A stretch of DNA of 64,000 nucleotides from Eledone cirrhosa (Eukaryota > Mollusca > Cephalopoda > Octopoda > Eledonidae): contig OZ024757.1 in NCBI GenBank assembly GCA_964016885.1, forward strand, positions 14,809,923 through 14,873,922, read 5' to 3'. Each line of letters starts with the position of its first letter. The stretch's first letter is position 1. Of this stretch, positions 10,868 to 24,100 are shown piece after piece. The translations under genes and the position numbers were made by a program. The notes below the pieces were generated by a model, which saw only the letters and a list, made by a program, of their open reading frames with translations, made no database searches and had not been told where the DNA came from.

Positions 10868-11987
10868 ATATCATTGGGAAAGCCATGAAGGCCACTACAT
10901 CAATTTTTCTTTTAAATAGAAAGTAGGTTTATAAATATTAATTTTGATAGTATTTTTGTAGCAGTCTCAGTAGCCTATTGGTAGGTGTTGAGACTGTGGT
11001 GATGCTGGTGTGGGGTTCAATCTCAGTCAGGAATCTCTCGAAAGATTTAATTTTTTTTAATTTTTCATAAAATGAACAAAATATAGCGGTTGCAGGAATC
11101 TGACTGAGATCGAACACCAGACCAGGATCTGCACCCCTTCTAATACTTACCACTAGTCCACGGAGACGTTATAAAAACTCACTGAAAATTAATATTTATA
11201 AACCTACTTTTTCAATTTTTTATAAAAACAAGATTTCTGTACAAGGATTTTAGTGTAGACCTGACAGAGATTGAACCCTCTAACCAGTATCACCCCTGTC
11301 TCTAATATCTACCACTAGACTACTGAGACTGTTACGAAATCAGAGTGAAAATTAATATTTATAAACTTACTTTTTAATGGTTTTTATTTTAGAAGAGGTA
11401 AACTAAAAATAATAATCCCCATAGTGTAGAACCTGAAAGCGATTGAACTCTAGACCAGGATTTCACAGTCTCTAATACATACCACTGGGCCAGAGAGAAT
11501 GTACGAATTCGTTATGAAAATTAATATTTATGAAACTACATTTTGTTCGGAAGTAATTCAAATAAACTATTGTTTCAGACGATCCCGTAACAAGTTGAAA
11601 GCAGCGATTCTTTGCTTAAACTTTAATAAATAAATAAACATATATATTTATGTGTGTTTACATATATATGCGTTGCTCTGATGCTATTTCTAGCAAATTT
11701 ATTGTTTTTTATGAAAAATACAGAAACCGGAACTGAAAAGATTTAAACATCTTTGGTCAAAATTCAGGCGAACTTTTTTAAACAAAAGGATTTTTTTTGT
11801 AAACAAACTTGAAATTTTTGCCAAGAAACATAACTCTTGCCTGACTTAAACGCAAAAATTGATGCAAAAATTTTGCGTGTGTGCAAATTATAGGGACTGT
11901 ACGAATTCATTGTGACAATTAATATTTATAAAACTACATTTTGTTCGGTTGAAAACTCGATGTAGTGGCGTTCATGGCTTTGTCGGG
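10868..11987. mobile_element. Foldback element built of tRNA-like cores with amplified right arm
   Basis: The left arm is gaaagccatgaaggccacta, then AGAAAGTAGGTTTATAAATA, then a forward tRNA-like core (10,963-11,035) with a B-box-like ggggttcaatctc. It is followed by three reverse-orientation cores (about 11,098-11,168, 11,262-11,330, 11,433-11,505). Each reverse core is followed by the inverted arm word AATTAATATTTATAAA, and the outer right arm ends near 11,987 with gcgttcatggctttgtcgg. The simple form of the element, one core per arm, is seen at 47,972-48,262. Confidence 0.8.
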
Positions 11988-11989
11988 AC

Positions 11990-12950
11990 GTCCTTGAATT
12001 CATCCCCCGAAGGGAATTCATAAAGTAAATCTAGACTTTATTTCTCATTGCTCTAGGCTTGATTTGAACCTACAACGACTCCGTCTGCAATAATGTCATA
12101 CGTCATTCCAGCTTAGTAGGTCGTGCCCGTAAATTGGTAAACGTAATTCCTATACATACATGCAAGTAAGATTTGAACCTACAATGCTGTGCTTAATTTC
12201 TATAAATAAGTGTGTTTTATAAAAGAAAGTAAAGAAACAATTTAATGAAAGTAACAAATTTATTTTATTCAGTAATGTTTTTTTTAAATTTTATTTATTC
12301 ACTTCATTGACTGCTGAATAGTTCTCTTGTTTTTGTTTGTTCTAACATTGTTTACTGTAAATGTTGACTGTGACGAGACTGGATTATTACCAAGTTTTAC
12401 TGGATGATGGCATTTCCTTATTGTATTATTTTGTTGTCAGTCGACATCTGGACATCTCTCTGAATACCTGGAATAAACATAAGGTGTGTCTTTTACGTAA
12501 CATTTCATTTAATATCTGATATTCCAATGGATCACTTTTAAAATAAAACCAATACACAGGACAGGTAGACTACATCAAAAGAGACCAGAGATGAGGTACG
12601 AATAATCTAAAATTAATTTTTAAAAAAAGACAATGTTTAAAGAAAGACAAACATTAAAAAAGGATTTCCAACAAACACGTAAAGACAAAGACAATCACAT
12701 CCACAATTTAATATCTGGAGATCAACATTTTTCACGGTATAAATAAAACTAAATATGTAAAGTTAAGTGACCTCTCATTTATTTGCTCTAACTTTATTTT
12801 ACTAATCTGTATTCTGTAGACATATATTTTCGTTGGTGTACATTACGATTTCGTTGATGAAAGTTTTCACTCGTGTTTAGATCTTTATTTCTTATAATAC
12901 TCACCTCTTCCTATTATATTTTCATATATACATATATATATTTACTTTTA
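11990..12950. other. AT-rich part of unit U1; tRNA-like segment, no gene
   Basis: Positions 12,060-12,135 on the minus strand read as a degenerate tRNA-like sequence: TACTAAGCTGG as a weak A box and GTAGGTTCAAATC as a B box. The same module is at 14,690, 17,040, 41,065 and 44,265. The rest is AT-rich and matches 41,130-42,000. No credible open frame. Confidence 0.6.
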
Positions 12951-13032
12951 CCTGGAGTTTCGACCGATAGATAGTATTAGCAATTGGAAAGACCAATGGA
13001 GATATTGTTTCCTCGCTCCGATTTGACGAATG

Positions 13033-13066
<34 letters not shown>

Positions 13067-13815
13067 CTCACTTCTATGTAAATATACATACATATATATT
13101 AAAAACACATACCATATACCATCATAATAACGATTGACTAACCATCAGGACACATACTTGCTCATGTGAGAATTTTCACAGAGACACTTACGAAAACCGA
13201 ACTTGCAACGCCACGTACACTTACATACACATATATGTACATACACACATACGTACATACACATATAGAACAGCTATGACTTATATAGGTACATCAAAGT
13301 TTGGGTTTCGCTATTGTACCATTTGAGGTAGTTAGAAAGAAGTACCAGTGTAGTACTGGAGGTCGATTCTTCTATATCTCTTTCTCAATTCCTTTCTCTC
13401 ACTCTCTATCATTCTCTGTAAGACATCTGTGACCAGATCTGGGGTGGAGATGGGATCTGTCAACTTTTACAAAATACCCGAGACTCCCTCACAAGTTATA
13501 GGTCCCTACCTACATATATGACAGATTCTTTATTTAGATCTCTTTTACTCGATGATGCAAGACAAGTTTTCAGTGAGTCAGAAAGGAATATTTGTGATAT
13601 GAAGGGAGAACCTCTCTGAATAAATATTAGATAGTTAAGATGCTACGTAAAGAAGGCGGTGACAACATCGAGTATCACAGATGCCATGTGGAAATAGACA
13701 TCGACATATATATACAAAGATAGGGGACCTTATCATCATAGACAGTTGGGCTTATGAACACACACACACATATTTATATACATACATACATATATATACA
13801 TATTTATATATATAT

Positions 13816-13920
13816 GTGGCTTCTGCAGGACTAGAACTGTTTCATTCGGAACAAATCAAGGGCTTTCCTGGTGATTTCTTCCGAATGAAACAGTTCTAGT
13901 CCTGTAGAAGCCATTTCTAT
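13816..13920. repeat. 105-bp palindromic element, second member
   Basis: Best preserved of the four copies: ggcttctgcaggactagaac and its inverse flank a loop around gggctttcctgg, with arms of about 45 bases. It is inserted in unit U2 and absent at the matching place in U1. Confidence 0.88.
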
Positions 13921-15559
13921 ATTAAATATTATTTATTAAGTATTTATATTCTGCTATGTAATGAGTACCTTACTTACTGTGGTTACCGCCGATTGAACCC
14001 GGGATAAACATATATATATATATATATACATACGAGTGCACAGGTATTTGGTGTCCTCAAGTTAACACTAAGGATTCCGCCCGATGTCCCGTCACGCATT
14101 ACTACATCTTCGAGTAAATGTTGATTAGTAAACAAACCGTGTATCTCACATGTAAGAGGGAAAGCCATAGCAAGTGTTGAGGATAAGAGACGTGTGAAAA
14201 TAATAATAATAATAGTGTTAAAATTATTAATAGTAGTAGTTGTAATGATAAAGTGAGGGGGACAATGTTATTATAAATACTTATGTACACACAAGCTTAC
14301 ACATATCTACACACGTACATACATAAACATTTATAAATAAAAGACTAAGCTGATAAAAAGAACATATATTACCGTATGAGTTTGGAACGATACACATGAC
14401 GTTGAGTTCTTGAATCTGATCCCAAAAAGCTGCAAAAAATTAGTAAAACCCCCTTATTTTATATAGATCCTGGTCAAGATAGAAACCCAGACCAGGATAT
14501 CCACCGTCTCTCGCTACAGAGACAGCTTCAAAATAATATTAAAAATTAATATTTATAAACTTACTTTTTATTTTGGAAGATTAATTGAAGTGTTGCTGTT
14601 ATTAGAAAGGGTCGACTTTGTCTTTCATAATTCAGGGGCTTTCATGAAGTAAATATTCATTTTATTTCTTAATGCCCTAGTGTTGATTTGAACCTACAAT
14701 GACTTCGTCTGCAATAATGTTCACTAATTTAAAATCTGTCATACGTAAATCCTGTGTGCGACTTAGAAATAAATTGTGAAATGTCACTTTTAAATATTTA
14801 CCAATGTAAGATTGGAACCTACAGTGATGTGCTTTGCAGTAATGTCCCGCAACTCCAACTAGATTGCGCTAAGCTTATATATTTCTTTCGTCCGAGCAAC
14901 ATAATGGTTTCGATCCCAGTTCGCTACTGGTACAAGAAATAATTTAAAGAAATTCTATATCCCCAGCTAAATATTGAATTCCTAATGACATTTTATGTTA
15001 ATATCAATAACCCCATTACACACTGCATATCTAAACCCTGAACACGCATATTTATAACTCAATTCCTAATTTTTAAATGATATTACACGACCTTTGTGTT
15101 CTCGGTGTAAATCCTGTCGATAATTTACAATTTTAGAGCAGCAAAATAGAGTACCATCATTTTATGGGTTCAATTTAATCGATCGGCTTCTCCCCGTCCA
15201 TCACTTGACATTTGCCAAACAAAGACACACAAATAGTGTATATATATATATATATGATACGACAAATTTGAAATAAATTACGTGTTTAATTAAGAAATTA
15301 TAATTATTTAGTAATAATATTTTTATTGTTTGTTTTCACTGCATTAACTGCCGAGTGTGACTTTTATTTTTCTTACTATGTTCTACTACTGTAAATGGCG
15401 GCTGAGACGTTATTGGATTATTACTAAGGTTTACTGGATGATGGCGTTTCCTTATTGCATTATTTTACAAACAGAGGACATCGGAACCTCTCTCTATATA
15501 CCTGGGATAAATGTAAGGAGCATTGTTATTTTATATATAGTACAATGGTCATCTCTTCT

Positions 15560-15930
15560 TATATTTACATTTTCTCCAATTCTGTATTTTGAATATTTCT
15601 ATTATGTCACTCGTGTGATTAATCTCCTCCAAAGTTGTAATTCTCAGTGTTTGTCCTTGGTATAGTGAACTAATTTTGATATACTCTTTATAATTTTATC
15701 CTGTCTCCCCTAAGATTTATCTCCTCTTAATTTACAAAAGTTTTTCATCTTCCTTCGCAAGTCAGATCCCTAAATAATTCTAGTGTCTTCTGTTTTCTTC
15801 TTCTCTGGGTTGCTTCAAGAGCCTCACCGTTTTTTGGGATGTCGGTTGACCATGGCCCAAAACAATATTCTCAGAGGAATCACACATATTCATGTAGAGT
15901 TTTAGATTTTTCAGCATTTAGTTAGGAAAA
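15560..15930 (-). pseudogene. LINE reverse-transcriptase remnant in U2
   Basis: Nucleotide match to 9,090-9,500, including ttaatctcctccaaagttgt and the ggccc(a)aaaacaatattctcag segment. It has internal deletions and no continuous frame. Confidence 0.65.
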
Positions 15931-16259
15931 AGAGTGCAAAATAAGCTCATTATTTGTCCGAGGACATTTTCTCCCTGGTTAAGGAGTGAGATAAAATATT
16001 AGGGATCAATCTCTAGCAATAATTTAATTAAATTATAGTTAACCAAAACTGTTATGTCGTGTTTGTTGTTAGATTTTATAGTCGTGGTTTCAATGTTTAT
16101 CAGTGGTTGTAGAATTAGTTTTATCTAATTATTATCAAACAAAAATGATGTATATATTGTCGTTGTACGTTGAAATCACATATATACATTTATATACACA
16201 CCAATGATAGAATTGAAAACCATTGCAGGATCAAATCTAACACACATATATATATATAA

Positions 16260-16440
16260 TAATCTCAGTCAGGAATCTCTCGAGAAATTTAATTTTTTTT
16301 AATTTTTCATAAAATGAAATAAAAAGAGCGATTGCAGGAATCTGACTAAGATCGAACCCCAGACCAGGATCACCACCACCTCTAATACTTACCACTAGTC
16401 CACAGAGACGATTATAAAAACAAATTTCTGTAGAACCTGA
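16260..16440. repeat. Partial tRNA-like foldback
   Basis: Contains the loop and both inner halves (aatctcagtcaggaatc; gactaagatcgaaccccagac; taccactagtccacagagac) of the element at 10,868. It lacks the forward core's 5' half and both outer arms. Confidence 0.7.
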
Positions 16441-16539
16441 TAGAGATTGAACCCGTAACCAGTATCACCACTGTCTTCAAATATACCTAACTGTACAATG
16501 GATTTCATACATTTTCCAATATATATATGCTTATATTTA

Positions 16540-18085
16540 CTTCTACCTGGAGTTTCGACCGATAGATAGTATTAGCAATTGGAAAGAATATTTCAGAAAG
16601 GAATATTTGTGATATGAAGGGAGAACTTCTCTGAATAAATGTTAGATAGTTAAGATGCTACGTAAAGCAGGCGGTGACAACATCGAGTACCAGAGATGCC
16701 ATGTGGAAATAGACATCGACATATATATACAAAGATAGGGGGACCTTATCATCATAGACACTTGGGCTTATGAACACACATGTGTGTGTGTGTGTGTGTG
16801 CGGCTGGCTTCTGCAGGACTAGAACGGTTTCATTCGGAAGAAATCAAGGGCTTTCCTGATGGTTTTTTCCGAATGAAACAGTTCTAGCCCCGTAGAAGAC
16901 ATTTCTATATGAAATATTTATACTCTGATATATATTGAGTACCTTACTTACTGTGGCTTTCATGCCTTTCTTAGTGTTGCTGTTACTAGAAAGGGTCGAC
17001 TTTGTCTTTCAGGAAGTAAATATTCATTTTATTTCTTAACGCGTTGATTTGAACCTACCATGACTTCGTCTGCAATACCTAAATCCTGTGTGCGACTTAC
17101 AAATAAATTGTTAAACATCACTTTTATCAATGTAAGATGTAACTCCAACTAGATTGCGCTAAGCTTGTATATTTCTTTCGTCCGAATAACATAATGGTTT
17201 CGATCCCAGTTCGCTACTGGTACAATAAATAATTTAAAGAAATCCTATATCCCCAGCTAAATATTGAATTCCTAACGACATTTTATGTTACTTAATACCA
17301 ATAACCCCGTTATACACTGAATATCTAAGCCCTGAACACACATATTTATAACTCAATTTCTAAATGATATTACACCACCTTTGTGTTCTCGGTGGATATT
17401 AATTTACAAGTTTATAGGTTCCATTTAATCGATCGGCTTCTCCCCATCAATCACTTGACATTTGCCAAACAGTATACGACAAATTTGAAATAAATTAGGT
17501 GTTTAATTAAGAAAAAGAATTATTGAAAGTAAGAAATTATAATTATTTAGTAATAATATTTTGTTTGTTTTCACTGCATTTACTGCTGAGTGTGACTTAC
17601 TTTTTTACTGTAAATGGCGGCTGCCACGATATTGGATTATTATTAAGGTTTACTGGATGACGGCGTTTCCATAGTGTATTATTTTACAAACAGTGGATAA
17701 CTTTCTAAATACCTGGAATAAATGTAAGAAACTTTTTTTTGTATTTTTTCATCCTCAGAACAAAGGTCATCTCTTATATTTACATTTTCTTCCCCAATTC
17801 TGTATTTTGAAGTCCTTTCAGTATTTTAAATATTTCCATCATGTCACTCGTTAGAATTACAACTTTGGAGGAGACTAATCAAAGTGTTTGTCTTTGGTAT
17901 AGTGAACTAATGTTGATATTTTAAAGTCTTGACATTTATATGGAATAGTGTACTAATATTTTTATCCTGTCTCCAAGATTTTAGATTTTTTCCGCATTTA
18001 GCTAGGAAAAAGAACGTTTTATTATTTCCATTATCAGTCTCGCTGTTTTGCTTCAACATGGTTAGCCATCTTTCAATTCTTATTC
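16540..18085 (-). repeat. Repeat unit U3, truncated at the satellite
   Basis: A shortened unit carrying the 16,548 start block, the 16,600 block, a palindromic element, the ttgaacctaccatgacttc block (17,048) and the tactggatgacggcg block (17,649). The reverse-transcriptase remnant at 17,776-18,080 contains a small inversion of the ttaatctcctccaaagttg word (at about 17,860-17,882). It ends at gagagaaacaagcgatgag, where the satellite begins. Confidence 0.72.
16803..16910. repeat. 105-bp palindromic element, third member
   Basis: Same arms as at 13,816 with scattered substitutions (gaacgg, agcccc). It is inserted at the equivalent place in U3 as in U2, so it predates the U2/U3 split. Confidence 0.85.
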
Positions 18086-20994
18086 ATAAACATTCACAAT
18101 TCTTCTGAGAGAAACAAGCGATGAGAGGAACGAGAGAGAGGAGAGAGATGAGAGGAACGAAAAAGAGATGAAAAACGAGAGAGACGAACGAGAGAGACGA
18201 ACGAGAGAAACGAACGAGAGAAACGAGAGAGACGAACGAGAGAAACGAGAGACTGAGATGAAACGATAGAGAGAGAGAGACAGATGAAACAGAGAGAGAG
18301 TGGAAACGATAAAGTGAGAGAGAGAGTGATATAACGAGAGAGAGAGAGAGATAAATGAAACGAAAGAGATGAAACGAGAGAGGGATAGGAACGGATAGAG
18401 AGAGATGGATAGAGAGAGAGAGGGATGGATGGAGAGAGAGGGAAGGATAGAGAGAGAGAGAGTGAGACGGATGTAGCGAGTGAGAGGGGTGGATAGGAGA
18501 GAGAGAGATGGAGAGAGGGATGGAAGGAGAGAGAGGGATGGAGAGAGAGGGACGGAAGGATGGATAGAGAATTGGATGGAGAGAGAGGGTTGGAGAGGGA
18601 TGGATGGATAGAGGGATGGATGGACGGATAGAGAGAGCGGGATGGCTGGAGCGGGATGGCTGGAGAGGGATGGCTGGGGAGAGAGAGAGAGGGACGGAGA
18701 GAGAGGGGGACGGATGGATGGATAGAAAGAGAAAGGGATGGCTAGAAGGAGAGATAGAGAGAGAGAGAGAGGGATGGATGGAAAGAGAGAGAGGGATGGA
18801 TGGAAAGAGAGAGAGGGATGGATGGAGAGAGAGAGATGGATAGAGAGAGAGATGGATGGAGAGAGAGAGAGAGATGGATGGAGAGAGAGAGAGGGACGGA
18901 TGGATGGATAGAAAGAGAAAGGGATGGATAGAAGGAGAGAGGGATGGAAGGAGAGAGAGAGAGAGGGATGGAAGGAGAGAGAGAGAGAGGGATGGAAGGA
19001 GAGAGAGAGAGGTGGATGGAGAGAGAGAGAGAGAGAGGTGGATAGAGAGAGAGAGGGATGGAAGGAGAGAGAGGGATGGAAGGAGAGAGAGAGATGGAAG
19101 GAGAGAGAGAGATGGAAGGAGAGAGAGAGAGAGAGAGAGGGATGGAAGGAGAGAGAGAGAGGGATGGAAGGAGAGAGAGAGAGAGAGAGATGGAAAGAGA
19201 GAGAGAGAGATGGATAGAGAGAGGGATGGATGGATAGAGAGAGAGAGAGAGAGGGATGGATGGATAGAGAGAGAGAGAGAGGGATGGATGGATAGAGAGA
19301 GAGAGAGAGGGATGGATGGATAGAGAGAGAGAGAGATGGATGGATAGAGAGAGAGAGGGATGGAAGGAGAGAGAGAGGGATGGAAGGAGAGAGAGCGGGA
19401 TGGAAGGAGAGAGAGAGAGAGAGCGGGATGGCTGGGGAGAGAGAGAGAGAGATGGATAGAGAGAGAGAGGGGCGGATAGAGAGAGAGGGACGGATAGAAA
19501 GAGAAAGGGATGGATAGAAGGATAGAGAGAGAGAGGGATGGATGGAAAGAGAGAGCGGGACGGATAGAGAGAGAGCGGGACGGATAGAGAGAGAGAGGGA
19601 TGGAAGGAGAGACTGAGATGAAACGATAGAGAGAGAGTGGAAACGATAAAGTGACAGAGAGAGTGATATAACGAGAGAGAGAGGTGAAACGAGAGAGAGA
19701 GAGAGAGAGAGATAAATGAAACGAAAGAGATGAAACGAGAGAGAGGGATGGATAGAGAGAGGGAAGGAGAGAGAGAGGGACGGATAGAGAGAGAGAGGGA
19801 TGGAGAGAGAGGGAAGGATAGAGAGAGAGAGTGAGACGGATGTAGCGAGTGAGAGGGGTGGATAGGAGAGAGAGGGATGGAGAGAGAGGGACGGAAGGAT
19901 AGATGGATGGATAGAGAGAGAGAGGGATGGAAGGAGAGAGAGGGATAGAGAGAGAGGGACGGAAGGATGGATAGAGAATTGGATGGAGAGAGAGGGATGG
20001 ATAGATGGAGGGATGGATGGATGGAGAGAGAGTGAGACGGATGTAGCGAGCGAGGGATGGATGGAAAGAGAGAGAGGGATGGATGGAAAGAGAGAGAGGG
20101 ATGGATGGAAAGAGAGAGAGCGGGATGGAAGGAGAGAGAGAGATGGATAGAGAGAGAGATGGATGGAGAGAGAGAGAGGGACGGATGGATGGATAGAAAG
20201 AGAAAGGGATGGATAGATGGAGAGAGAGAGGGATGGAGAGAGAGAGGGATGGAGAGAGAGACAGAGGGATGGATAGAGAGACAGAGGGATGGAGAGAGAG
20301 ACAGAGGGATGGAGAGAGAGAGGGGCGGATAGAGAGAGAGGGACGGATGGATGGATAGAAAGGGATGGATAGAGAGAGAAAGGGATGGATAGAGAGAGAG
20401 AGAGAGTGAGAGGGATGGATGGAAGGAGAGAGAGGGATGGAAGGAGAGAGAGGGATGGATGTAGAGAGATTGATGGAGAGAGGGAGAGTGATGGATGGAG
20501 AGAGAGAGAGGGAGAGTGATGGATGGAGAGAGAGAGAGGGATGGATGGATGGATGGGTAGAGAGAGGGATGGATGGGTAGAGAGGGACGGATAGAGAGAG
20601 GAATGGATGGATGGAGAGGGACGGATAGAGAGAGGAATGGATGGATGGAGAGGGACGGATAGAGAGAGAGAGGGATGGAAGGAGAGAGAGAGGGATGGGG
20701 AGAGAGAGAGAGATGGATAGAGAGACAGAGGGATGGAGAGAGAGGGGCGGATAGAGAGAGAGGGATGGATGGATGGATAGAAAGAGAAAGGGATGGAGAG
20801 AAGGAGAGAGAGAGAGAGAGGGATGGATGGAAAGAGAGAGAGGGATGGAGAGGGATGGAAAGAGAGAGAGAGCGGGATGGAAGGAGAGAGAGATGGATAG
20901 AGAGACAGGGACGGATGGATGGATAGAAAGAGAAAGGGATGGATAGAAGGAGAGAGAGAGGGATGGATGGAGAGAGAGATGGATGGATGGATGG

Positions 20995-21150
20995 ATAGAG
21001 AGAGCGGGACGGATAGAGAGAGAGAAAGAGGGATGGAAGGAGAGAGAGAAAGAGGGATGGAAGGAGAGAGAGAAAGAGGGATGGAAGGAGAGAGAGAAAG
21101 AGGGATGGAAGGAGAGAGAGAAAGAGGGATGGAAGGAGAGAGATAGAGCG
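20995..21150. repeat. Local five-fold amplification inside array B
   Basis: A 24-base word, aaagagggatggaaggagag plus four bases, is repeated five times with no change. The matching place in the next higher-order unit (about 24,045-24,085) has it once, so the expansion followed the higher-order duplication. Confidence 0.9.
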
Positions 21151-24100
21151 GGATGGCTGGAGAGGGATGGCTGGGGAGAGAGAGAGAGAGAGATGGATAG
21201 AGAGACAGAGGGATGGAGAGAGAGAGAGGGGCGGATAGAGAGAGAGGGATGGGTGGATGGATAGAAAGAGAGAGGGACGGATGGATGGATAGAAAGAGAA
21301 AGGGATGGATAGAAGGAGAGATAGAGAGAGAGAGAGGGATGGATGGAAAAAGCGAGGGATGGCTGGATAGAGGGATGGATGGATGGATAGAGAGAGCGGG
21401 ACGATAGAGAGAGAGAGGGATGGAAGGAGAGAGAGAGAGGGATGGAGAGGGATGGCTGGGGAGAGAGAGAGAGAGATGGATAGAGAGACAGAGGGATGGA
21501 GAGAGAGAGAGGGGCGGATAGAGAGACAGAGGGATGGAGAGAGAGAGAGGGGCGGATAGAGAGAGAGGGACGGATGGATGGATAGAAAGAGAAAGGGATG
21601 GCTAGAAGGAGAGATAGAGAGGGATGGATGGAAAGAGAGAGGGATGGAGGGATGGATGGAAAGAGAGAGGGATGGAAGGAGAGAGAGAGGGAGCGGGATG
21701 GAAGGAGAGAGAGAGGGAGCGGGATGGATGGAGAGAGAGAGGGAGCGGGATGGATGGAGAGAGAGCGGGATGGCTGGAGAGGGAGAGATGGATAGAGAGA
21801 GAGACAGAGGGATGGAGAGGGACGGATGGATGGATAGAGAGAGAGGGACGGATGGATGGATAGAGAGAGAGGGACGGATGGATGGATAGAGAGAGAGGGA
21901 CGGATGGATGGATAGAAAGAGAAAGGGATGGATAGAAGGAGAGATAGAGAGAGAAAGGGATGGATAGAAGGAGAGATAGAGAGGGATGGATGGAAAGAGA
22001 GAGGGATGGAGGGATGGATGGAAAGAGAGAGGGATGGAAGGAGAGAGAGAGGGAGCGGGATGGAAGGAGAGAGAGAGGGAGAGAGGGATGGAAGGAGAGA
22101 GAGAGAGAGAGAGAGATGGAAAGAGAGAGGGATGGATGGATAGAGAGAGAGAGAGAGGGATGGATGGATAGAGAGAGAGAGAGAGGGATGGATGGATAGA
22201 GAGAGAGAGGGATGGATGGATGGATAGAGAGAGAGAGAGATGGATGGATAGAGAGAGAGAGGGATGGAAGGAGAGAGAGCGGGATGGAAGGAGAGAGAGA
22301 GAGAGAGCGGGATGGCTGGGGAGAGAGAGAGAGAGATGGATAGAGAGACAGAGGGATGGAGAGACAGAGGGGCGGATAGAGAGAGAGGGACGGATAGAAA
22401 GAGAAAGGGATGGATAGAAGGATAGAGAGAGAGAGGGATGGATGGAAAGAGAGAGGGATGGAGAGGGATGGAAAGAGAGAGAGGGATGGATGGATAGAGA
22501 GAGCGGGACGGATAGAGAGAGAGAGGGATGGAAGGAGAGACTGAGATGAAACGATAGAGAGAGAGTGGAAACGATAAAGTGACAGAGAGAGTGATATAAC
22601 GAGAGAGAGAGGTGAAACGAGAGAGAGAGAGAGAGAGAGATAAATGAAACGAAAGAGATGAAACGAGAGAGAGGGATGGATAGAGAGAGGGAAGGAGAGA
22701 GAGAGAGAGAGAGAGGGACGGATAGAGAGAGAGAGGGATGGAGAGAGAGGGAAGGATAGAGAGAGAGAGTGAGACGGATGTAGCGAGTGAGAGGGGTGGA
22801 TAGGAGAGAGAGGGATGGAGAGAGAGGGACGGAAGGATAGATGGATGGATAGAGAGAGAGAGGGATGGAAGGAGAGAGAGGGATAGAGAGAGAGGGACGG
22901 AAGGATGGATAGAGAATTGGATGGAGAGAGAGGGATGGATAGATGGAGGGATGGATGGATGGAGAGAGAGTGAGACGGATGTAGCGAGCGAGGGCGGGAT
23001 GGAAGGAGAGAGAGAGATGGATAGAGAGAGAGATGGATGGAGAGAGAGACAGAGGGATGGATAGAGAGACAGAGGGATGGAGAGAGAGACAGGGATGGAG
23101 AGAGAGAGGGGCGGATAGAGAGAGAGGGACGGATGGATGGATAGAAAGGGATGGATAGAGAGAGAGAGAGAGGGATGGAAAGAGAGAGAGAGGGATGGAA
23201 AGAGAGAGAGAGAGAGGGACGGATGGATGGATGGATAGAGAGAGGGATGGATGGATGGATAGAGAGAGGGATGGAAAGAGAGAGAGAGAGGGACGGATGG
23301 ATGGATAGAAAGGGATGGATAGAGAGAGAAAGGGATGGATAGAGAGAGATTGAGAGAGAGAGTGAGAGGGATGGATGGAAGGAGAGAGAGGGATGGAAGG
23401 AGAGAGAGGGATGGATGTAGAGAGATTGATGGAGAGAGGGAGAGTGATGGATGGAGAGAGAGAGAGGGATGGATGGATGGATGGGTAGAGAGAGGGACGG
23501 ATAGAGAGAGGAATGGATGGATGGAGAGGGACGGATAGAGAGAGGAATGGATGGATGGAGAGGGACGGATAGAGAGAGGAATGGATGGATGGAGAGGGAC
23601 GGATAGAGAGAGAGAGGGATGGAAGGAGAGAGAGAGAGAGAGGTGGATGGAGAGAGCGGGACGGATAGAGAGAGAGAGGGATGGGGAGAGAGAGAGAGAT
23701 GGATAGAGAGACAGAGGGATGGAGAGAGAGGGGCGGATAGAGAGAGAGGGATGGATGGATGGATAGAAAGAGAAAGGGATGGAGAGAAGGAGAGATAGAG
23801 GGATGGATGGAAAGAGAGAGAGGGATGGAGAGGGATGGAAAGAGAGAGAGAGCGGGATGGAAGGAGAGAGAGATGGATAGAGAGACAGGGACGGATGGAT
23901 GGATAGAAAGAGAAAGGGATGGATAGAAGGAGAGAGAAAGGGATGGATAGAAGGAGAGAGAGAGGGATGGATGGAGAGAGAGATGGAGGGATGGATGGAG
24001 AGAGAGATGGATGGATGGATGGATAGAGAGAGCGGGACGGATAGAGAGAGAGAAAGAGGGATGGAAGGAGAGAGATAGAGCGGGATGGCTGGAGAGGGAT

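Larger units (their letters stand above)
7350..12960 (-). repeat. Multi-kilobase repeat unit U1
   Basis: Blocks of this interval recur in the same order elsewhere. The aacgattgac...aaccatcagg block at 7,520 recurs at 13,130 and 37,105. The aaggaatatttg block at 7,960 recurs at 13,585, 16,600 and 37,545. The tttgaacctacaacgactcc block at 12,065 recurs at 14,690, 17,050 and 41,080. The ttttactggatgatggc block at 12,397 recurs at 15,429, 17,649 and 41,387. The unit carries reverse-transcriptase remnants, tRNA-like foldbacks and a TATA-containing block on its minus strand. Confidence 0.8.
12960..16540 (-). repeat. Multi-kilobase repeat unit U2
   Basis: Starts at the ctggagtttcgaccgatag block (12,953) that also begins U3 (16,548) and U4 (42,342). 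It then follows the U1 order with deletions: 13,065-13,760, 14,030-14,400, 14,630-15,450 and the reverse-transcriptase remnant at 15,560-15,930. Most of the TATA block is missing. Two tRNA-like minus-strand segments (about 14,690-14,740 and 14,805-14,870, with GTAGGTTCCAATC) lie inside. Confidence 0.75.
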
